Shown here: one piece after another, positions 59,940-64,000 of the stretch
How the letters are laid out: every line of letters begins with the position of its first letter
Numbering within the stretch: the first letter of the stretch is position 1
Assembly (NCBI RefSeq): GCF_014205155.1
Contig: NZ_JACHMX010000001.1
Location: 5,270,001 to 5,334,000, forward strand
DNA length: 64,000 bases
Reading direction: 5' to 3'
Origin: Amycolatopsis umgeniensis
GTDB lineage: Bacteria; Actinomycetota; Actinomycetes; Mycobacteriales; Pseudonocardiaceae
Program-made: the position numbers and the translations under genes
Notes under the pieces: generated by a model
Told to the model about the DNA's origin: nothing
The model's input: the letters and a program-made list of their open reading frames with translations, nothing else
The model's database searches: none

Positions 59940-60839
59940 ATGGAAACCAACGAAGCCAAGCGGATCGAGGCGACGAACGCCGAGCGCTACGCGATGTCCG
60001 GCCAGTACGGGTGGGAGTTCAGCCCGGACGCGCCGAACCTCCTGGAGCGCTGGACGGTGCTGCCGTTCAACCAGCGCGGTGACAAACGGATCGCGTTCGG
60101 CGCGCTGAGCGGCGCCTATCAAGGGCTGCGGTTCAACGTCTTCGATTACCACCGCCGCCCGACGGTCACGAGCGTGCACACGCGGTGGACGAACAAGAAG
60201 GTCAACGAACTCGACACGCTCTCGATCGACTCGGTCTGGGTGATCAGCCTGCCCGCGCCGATGCCGAACTTCCAGATCGTGTCGAGCATCGAGTCCGCTT
60301 GGGACGTCGAGCAGTACCCCGAGCCCGCCACGGCGGACCGGAAGTTCAATCGCTGGTACAAGCTGATCGACACGGATCCGAACATCGCGGTCCAGGTGCT
60401 CACGCCGCAGGTCGCAGGCCTGATGCGGTCGTTGAAGCTGCACACCTGGTCGCTGGTGGGAGCGGAACTGGTCTACGTCGAGAATCCGACGTTCGGCCGG
60501 ACCAAGCCGGACGACGTGCTCTCGACGCTCGGACGGCTCGCGCAGCTGGTTTCGGTGCTGCCGCTCCACCTCGGTGGCGGGCAGCCCGCCGCGCCACCTC
60601 CGCAGCAGCCCCAGTACCCACAGCAGCCGTATCCACCGCAGCATCCCGGGTACCCGCAGCAATATCCGCCGCCGCCGCAGTACGGCCAACAGCCGTATCC
60701 GCAGCAATATCCGCCGCAGCAGTACCCGCCGCCCCACTATCCCCAACCGCAGTACCCACAGCCCGGGTATCCGCCGCAGGGTTACCCGCCGCCCGGGCCG
60801 TACGGGCCGCCGCCGGGGTATCCGCCGCGCGGTTACTGA
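59940..60839 (+). CDS. protein with Pro/Tyr/Gln-rich C-terminal tail, 299 aa
   Basis: Residues 1-210 form a globular alpha/beta domain (ERYAMSGQYGWEFSPDAPNLLERWTVLPFNQRGDKR, IPSAWDVEQYP-like region, RSLKLHTWSLVGAELVYVEN). Residues 215-299 are PQQYPPQ/GYPPP repeats without membrane segments. The domain may be DUF3137-like, but this is uncertain. A TAACCT -10 element ends 9 nt before ATG 59940, so the transcript is probably leaderless. Its end overlaps the convergent cupin gene by 7 bp. Confidence 0.65.
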   Translation: METNEAKRIEATNAERYAMSGQYGWEFSPDAPNLLERWTVLPFNQRGDKRIAFGALSGAYQGLRFNVFDYHRRPTVTSVHTRWTNKKVNELDTLSIDSVWVISLPAPMPNFQIVSSIESAWDVEQYPEPATADRKFNRWYKLIDTDPNIAVQVLTPQVAGLMRSLKLHTWSLVGAELVYVENPTFGRTKPDDVLSTLGRLAQLVSVLPLHLGGGQPAAPPPQQPQYPQQPYPPQHPGYPQQYPPPPQYGQQPYPQQYPPQQYPPPHYPQPQYPQPGYPPQGYPPPGPYGPPPGYPPRGY

Positions 60840-61333
60840 CGGGTCTTCGCGCTCTCCGTCCACACTGGACTTTCGACGAAGTGGTTGTCGAATTCTTCCT
60901 GGCTGTCCAAGAGATCTTGGACGGTCGCCTTGCCGTGGCCGACTTTTTCCAGCAGCCGGAAATAGCCGAACCGTTCCACGCCGGGGATGAACACGATCAG
61001 CACGTCCGCCGATGAACCCACCGCCGCGCGGAAAGCGTGCGTGGTCAACGGAGGGACGAGGAGCATGTCGCCCTCGGAAACGGTGACGATCTCTTCTCCC
61101 ACAAGGACTTCCAGCTCTCCGCCGAGCATGAAGAACATCTCGGACGAGCTGGTGTGGTAGTGCGGCGCCGCTCCATCGGCGCCGGCGCCCAGTTGTGTTC
61201 TCGCGCTGCTCATCACCCCGCCTGTGGTCGAGACGTCGGCGAGCAGCGTGACGAGTGTGGGGGCCGCGCCGACGGTCTCGGCTTCGGCGGCACGGACGAG
61301 GACGGGTTCACGGGTTTCGATGCGCTGAGTCAT
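60833..61333 (-). CDS. cupin-domain protein, 166 aa
   Basis: A single conserved beta-barrel cupin: GGVMSSARTQLGAGADGAAPHYHTSSSEMFFMLGGELEVLVGEE (motif 1, with HYHTSSSE...) and GDMLLVPPLTTHAFRAAVGSSADVL (motif 2). The His/Glu set fits a metal-binding cupin. ATG 61331-61333. It is divergent from a MarR-family gene and its promoter contains that family's operator-like repeat. Confidence 0.85.
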   Translation of the reverse strand: MTQRIETREPVLVRAAEAETVGAAPTLVTLLADVSTTGGVMSSARTQLGAGADGAAPHYHTSSSEMFFMLGGELEVLVGEEIVTVSEGDMLLVPPLTTHAFRAAVGSSADVLIVFIPGVERFGYFRLLEKVGHGKATVQDLLDSQEEFDNHFVESPVWTESAKTRQ

Positions 61334-61353
61334 GCCCCGATAGTTCCACCGCT

Positions 61354-61375
61354 GATAGTTCGCTGTCAAACTATC
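61354..61375. promoter_or_regulatory. MarR operator-like repeat over the cupin promoter
   Basis: GATAGTT-N8-AACTATC is a perfect 7-bp inverted repeat; a further GATAGTT lies at 61339-61345. On the minus strand the repeat contains TTGACA, and an AACTAT -10-like hexamer follows after 18 bp, so a regulator bound here would block the cupin promoter. Confidence 0.6.
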
Positions 61376-61397
61376 TCCTGTCGAATAGACTGCGTCC

Positions 61398-61895
61398 GTG
61401 AGTGAAGAGCGAAACGTGGACGCGATCGACGCGGTGGTCGGCGCCTGGCGGCGGGAACGGCCGGATTTGGACTTGGCCGCGATCGGGATCGCCGGGCGGC
61501 TCGGCCGGGCGGTGCTGCTGACCACGCCGATGGTGGAGGCCGTGTTCGCGAAACACGGCTTGAAGCAAGGGGAGTTCGACGTGCTCGCGGCGCTCAGGCG
61601 ATCCGGGAAGCCGTACACGCTCATCCCGTCCGAGCTGTCCGCGACGCTGATGATGTCCAGGGCCGGGATGACCAGCCGGATCGACCGGCTCGAGTCGGCG
61701 GGGCTGGTCGAGCGCGCGCTCGACCCCGAGGATCGGCGCAGTTTCCGTGTCACGCTGACCGAGCGTGGGTTCGAAGTCGTCGACGCCGCGATGACCGAGC
61801 ACACCGCGAACGTCGCGAAGCTGCTTTCGCCGCTAGGTGACGACCTCGAAGTCCTGGACGCCTCGCTGCGGCGGCTGCTGAGCTCTCTCGAGTGA
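61398..61895 (+). CDS. MarR-family transcriptional regulator, 165 aa
   Basis: Winged-helix dimer regulator: LKQGEFDVLAALRRSGKPYTLIPSELSATLMMSRAGMTSRIDRLESAGLVERALDPEDRRSFRVTLTERG is the DNA-binding part (about residues 45-115). It probably represses the divergent cupin gene and itself through the GATAGTT repeats. GTG 61398. A strong bidirectional terminator follows. Confidence 0.9.
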   Translation: MSEERNVDAIDAVVGAWRRERPDLDLAAIGIAGRLGRAVLLTTPMVEAVFAKHGLKQGEFDVLAALRRSGKPYTLIPSELSATLMMSRAGMTSRIDRLESAGLVERALDPEDRRSFRVTLTERGFEVVDAAMTEHTANVAKLLSPLGDDLEVLDASLRRLLSSLE

Positions 61896-61898
61896 CGA

Positions 61899-61939
61899 AA
61901 GGGGCCCTTCGCCGCATCGCATGCGGTGAAGGGCCCCTT
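61899..61939. terminator. bidirectional terminator between the MarR and chitinase genes
   Basis: 19-bp stem (arms 61899-61917 and 61921-61939, one G-U pair) containing AAGGGGCCCTTC, like the retron terminator, between convergent genes. Confidence 0.85.
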
Positions 61940-61955
61940 CAGTTCCCTGGGCTGA

Positions 61956-62843
61956 TCAGCAGGACAGGTTGCCGCCGGGGTTGACGCCGAGGATTCCGGT
62001 GAACTGCTGGTACTTGCTCACGCGGCTCTGGACCTGACCGGGGTTGCCGCCGTTGCACTCGAGGCTCCCGTTGATGCTGCGGATGGTCTCGCCGAAGCCT
62101 CGGCTGTTGACCATCGCGTTGTGCGGGGTCATCGTGCCGGGGCCGTTCTGCGTCATCCAGTACCAGATGCCGGTCTTCCAGGCGACCGCCGCGTCGTTCT
62201 GCACCAGCCACGGATTGGTCAACAGGGGCAGGCCCAGCGCGTCGCCGGCGGCCTTGTAGTTGAAGTTCCAGCTCAGCTGGATCGGGCCGCGGCCGTAGTA
62301 CGCGGCGTTGCCCGCCGGGCAGCCGTAGGACTGGCTCGTGTCGCAGTAGTGCGGGTAGTTGGCCTGGTTCTGCTCGACGACGTGCACCAGGCCGCCGGTC
62401 TCGTGGCTCACGTTCGCCAGGAAGGCGGCCGCTTCCTGCTTCTTGATGGTGTCGCTGCCGGTGCCCGCGAAGGCCGGGTACGCGCTGAGGGCGGTGACGA
62501 GGCCGTTGTAGGTGTAGAAGGCGTTCCGGCTCGGGAACATCTGGTTGAACTGGGCTTCGCTGACCACGAAGCCGGACGGGTTCGGCGGGTTGGTCGTGCC
62601 GCCGCCGCAAGCGCCCTGATCAGCCCAGACCTGTGCCGAGCCGGGGGTTTCGTTCTGCGTCCACCACTTCGCGGACCAGTTGTGCCCGTTGTGCGAGGCG
62701 GTGTTGCCGCCCCAGTAGACCGAGCTCGCGTTCCACGGCGCCACGCAGTCCGCGGCGGAGGCGGATTGGGCCGGGACGACCACGGCGACCGTGGTGGCGG
62801 CGAAGGTGGCGGCGACCGCCGCGAGAATACGTCGAAGAGACAT
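61956..62843 (-). CDS. secreted GH19 chitinase with N-terminal carbohydrate-binding domain, 295 aa
   Basis: A Sec signal peptide (LRRILAAVAATFAATTVAVV, ASA cleavage) precedes a CBM5/12 domain (CVAPWNASSVYWGGNTASHNGHNWSAKWWTQNETPG), a short GTTNPPNP linker, and the GH19 catalytic domain. The catalytic Glu lies in AAFLANVSHETGG, and the substrate part has NAAYYGRGPIQLSWNFNY. Start ATG 62841-62843. The promoter carries two DasR-like half-boxes, so chitin/GlcNAc-dependent control is likely. Confidence 0.92.
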   Translation of the reverse strand: MSLRRILAAVAATFAATTVAVVVPAQSASAADCVAPWNASSVYWGGNTASHNGHNWSAKWWTQNETPGSAQVWADQGACGGGTTNPPNPSGFVVSEAQFNQMFPSRNAFYTYNGLVTALSAYPAFAGTGSDTIKKQEAAAFLANVSHETGGLVHVVEQNQANYPHYCDTSQSYGCPAGNAAYYGRGPIQLSWNFNYKAAGDALGLPLLTNPWLVQNDAAVAWKTGIWYWMTQNGPGTMTPHNAMVNSRGFGETIRSINGSLECNGGNPGQVQSRVSKYQQFTGILGVNPGGNLSC

Positions 62844-63220
62844 CGGTGGCTCCTTCGTACGAGGGGACCATGCAGGGAGATATTGGTCTATACCTTTTAA
62901 GGGGTATGGCCAACAGGTATAGACCATTGCGGACAAGAAACCAACCGGGGAAAGTCGGATCGTGCCTGTTCGGCCCTGTGGCGACCTACGAATGGCCTAA
63001 CCCTGTCCGGTTTTGTCAGAAACCGTTTCCGCGCGTCGCAACTCTGAGAAGAGGGGCGCTCGAAAGATCCCCCCTGTGAGGGGCTAGTCTCGTGCCCCGA
63101 GTTGATCAGAACCCACAGGTCTTGACACGCTCGGTAGTTTTTTGACCAGCAGCCTGGAAATACTCACTCTTTCGGGTTAGCGTTCCGATTCGGCAAAGTC
63201 ACGTCACGGGAGGCACTCCG
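62844..63220. other. intergenic region with DasR-like boxes
   Basis: 377 bp between the divergent chitinase and 113-aa membrane protein genes. It contains the boxes at 62884-62926 and AT-rich stretches (62885-62910, and 63130-63150 with GTAGTTTTTTG). No gene is seen. Confidence 0.5.
62884..62926. promoter_or_regulatory. pair of inverted DasR-like boxes upstream of chitinase
   Basis: TGGTCTATACCT (62884-62895) and AGGTATAGACCA (62915-62926) are exact reverse complements and each carries one perfect half of the Streptomyces dre TGGTCTAGACCA. They lie 41-83 bp upstream of the chitinase start. Confidence 0.7.
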
Positions 63221-63562
63221 GTGCGGAACCCAGTTCATCTCCTGATGCGGTCGACCCTGGCCTCGGCCAGGGTGGCGACGGTCATCGCGGTCCCGGCCGC
63301 GCTGCTCGTCGCGGGCGCCGTCCCGGCGTCGGCCGCGGAGTCGACGTCGCGCTCGGAGATGGCGTTCGGTCTTCTGGGCCCGGTCGGCCTGATCGCCGTC
63401 GCGCTCGGCATCGTCGGCATGGCCTTCGGGGTGTTCCGTCAGCGCCGCAAGGCCCGCGCCGCCGCCCCCGCCCCCATCCGGCCCGCCACCCCGGACGTCG
63501 CCGCGATGGCCGAGGCCGTACTCGTCGAAGACGACGCCCTCACGCGCCCGCAGCGCCCCTGA
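63221..63562 (+). CDS. small membrane protein with signal-like N-terminus, 113 aa
   Basis: Residues 1-38 look like a signal peptide ending in ASA; a second hydrophobic helix (FGLLGPVGLIAVALGIVGMAFGVFRQRRK) follows at about 49-77, so the mature protein is anchored with a short Pro/Ala-rich cytoplasmic tail (DDALTRPQRP). GTG 63221 has GGGAGG upstream. Function unknown. Confidence 0.65.
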   Translation: MRNPVHLLMRSTLASARVATVIAVPAALLVAGAVPASAAESTSRSEMAFGLLGPVGLIAVALGIVGMAFGVFRQRRKARAAAPAPIRPATPDVAAMAEAVLVEDDALTRPQRP

Positions 63563-63588
63563 CCTGCACCTTCCCGGCACGGATCGCG

Positions 63589-63638
63589 TTTAGCCCGCTA
63601 AAGTCGCCGCGCCCCCGGATCGCGATTAGCCCGCTAAA
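63589..63638. repeat. two direct copies of the palindromic element
   Basis: Cores TTTAGCCCGCTAAA (63589-63602) and ATTAGCCCGCTAAA (63625-63638), each with GGATCGCG before and GTCGCCGCG after, 36 bp apart in the same orientation. Confidence 0.9.
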
Positions 63639-63721
63639 GTCGCCGCGCTGGATTACTTGGGTAGGTACACCTAGTCCCGCCCGGATTGTTTAGGCGCTCG
63701 CTGATCGCCACGCTCGGGTGC

Positions 63722-64000
63722 ATGACGGTGACGCGGCGTCGCAGCCGGCCCGGTGACCCCTTCCCCCGCGCCTTGGACAAGGCGATCACGGACAGCGGTC
63801 TCGGACTCGACCGGATCCGGCACCGGCTCGCCCAGCAGGGCGTCCGGGTCAGTGTCGCGACCTTGAGCTACTGGCGGACAGGAAGAAGCCGCCCCGAGCG
63901 GTGCGACTCCCTGAAGGCGGTCGCGCTGCTGGAGCGGCTCTTCGAACTTCCACACGGTTCCTTGCTGAATCGGCTGGGACCGCGTCGCCCCAGGGGACGG
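63722..64000 (+). CDS. start of a helix-turn-helix regulator, cut by the window edge
   Basis: ATG 63722 opens a frame still open at 64000 (93 codons). It begins MTVTRRRSRPGDPFPRALDK and contains DSGLGLDRIRHRLAQQGVRVSVATLSYWRTGRSRPERCDSLKAVALLERLFELPHGSLL, an XRE-like HTH in which the recognition helix is SVATLSYWRTG. Many actinobacterial proteins with this N-terminus are longer regulators. Confidence 0.65.
   Translation, partial: MTVTRRRSRPGDPFPRALDKAITDSGLGLDRIRHRLAQQGVRVSVATLSYWRTGRSRPERCDSLKAVALLERLFELPHGSLLNRLGPRRPRGR

Noticed and set aside
1..64000. CRISPR arrays, tRNA or rRNA genes
   Set aside because: No regularly spaced direct repeats of 24-40 bp and no tRNA T-arm or anticodon pattern was found; the 56-bp-spaced trio at 40693-40818 is the palindromic element, not a CRISPR.

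Overview
The window is high-GC actinobacterial chromosome. GTG and TTG starts are common, many promoters look leaderless, and the gene content (DasR-like chitinase operators, LexA boxes of the TCGAAC-N4-GTTCGA type, PerM, DUF5336, DUF3017, DUF1918) suggests Pseudonocardiaceae, most like Amycolatopsis. The genus is an inference from style and content; no rRNA or tRNA gene is present to test it.

Layout. 1-6140: the end of a possible LysR regulator, an alpha/beta hydrolase, then on the minus strand a Ser/Thr kinase followed 13 bp later by a pseudokinase, and two single-pass membrane proteins with similar extracytoplasmic C-termini. 6480-21769: a housekeeping block with the same order as the M. 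tuberculosis region Rv0948c-Rv0957 (chorismate mutase, uvrD1/pcrA, M23 peptidase, sucCD, 34-kDa-antigen-like DUF5336 protein, perM, purN, purH), with an SOS-boxed small gene, a multi-pass membrane protein and a degenerate B12-binding domain added. 21770-26649: small accessory enzymes (SRPBCC, FMN split-barrel, VOC, secreted hydrolase, HD phosphohydrolase). 26725-32684: the SOS mutasome imuA'-imuB-(50-aa ORF)-dnaE2 behind a LexA-blocked promoter. 33858-35727: a probable retron (15-bp a1/a2 inverted repeat, structured msr-msd region, reverse transcriptase) coupled to a pentapeptide-repeat protein and closed by a 25-bp bidirectional terminator. 35738-38437: an 899-aa protein with a C-terminal TNT (NAD glycohydrolase toxin) domain. 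38550-45263: two MFS transporters around an ArsR regulator, a SpoU methylase, other methyltransferase/acetyltransferase genes and a HhH-GPD protein. 45259-47320: an AT-richer DUF262 + HEPN cassette between two 26-bp direct repeats, apparently an inserted defence or toxin module. 47338-64000: lysG/lysE, oxidoreductases, an Lrp regulator, a secreted lipase, a DUF2203-methyltransferase fusion, paired 4-TM proteins, icd, a four-cold-shock-domain protein, a metallo-hydrolase, exonuclease III, an orphan nucleotidyltransferase, a cupin/MarR pair, a GH19 chitinase with DasR-like boxes, and the start of an HTH gene.

A short palindromic element (TTTAGCCCGCTAAA core, flanked by GATCGCG on one side and G/T-CG on the other) occurs 14 times, only between genes or at their very ends; it is the main unexplained structure at the scale of the whole window. 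The strongest candidates for an undescribed system are the retron with its pentapeptide partner and the DUF262-HEPN cassette with its flanking repeats.
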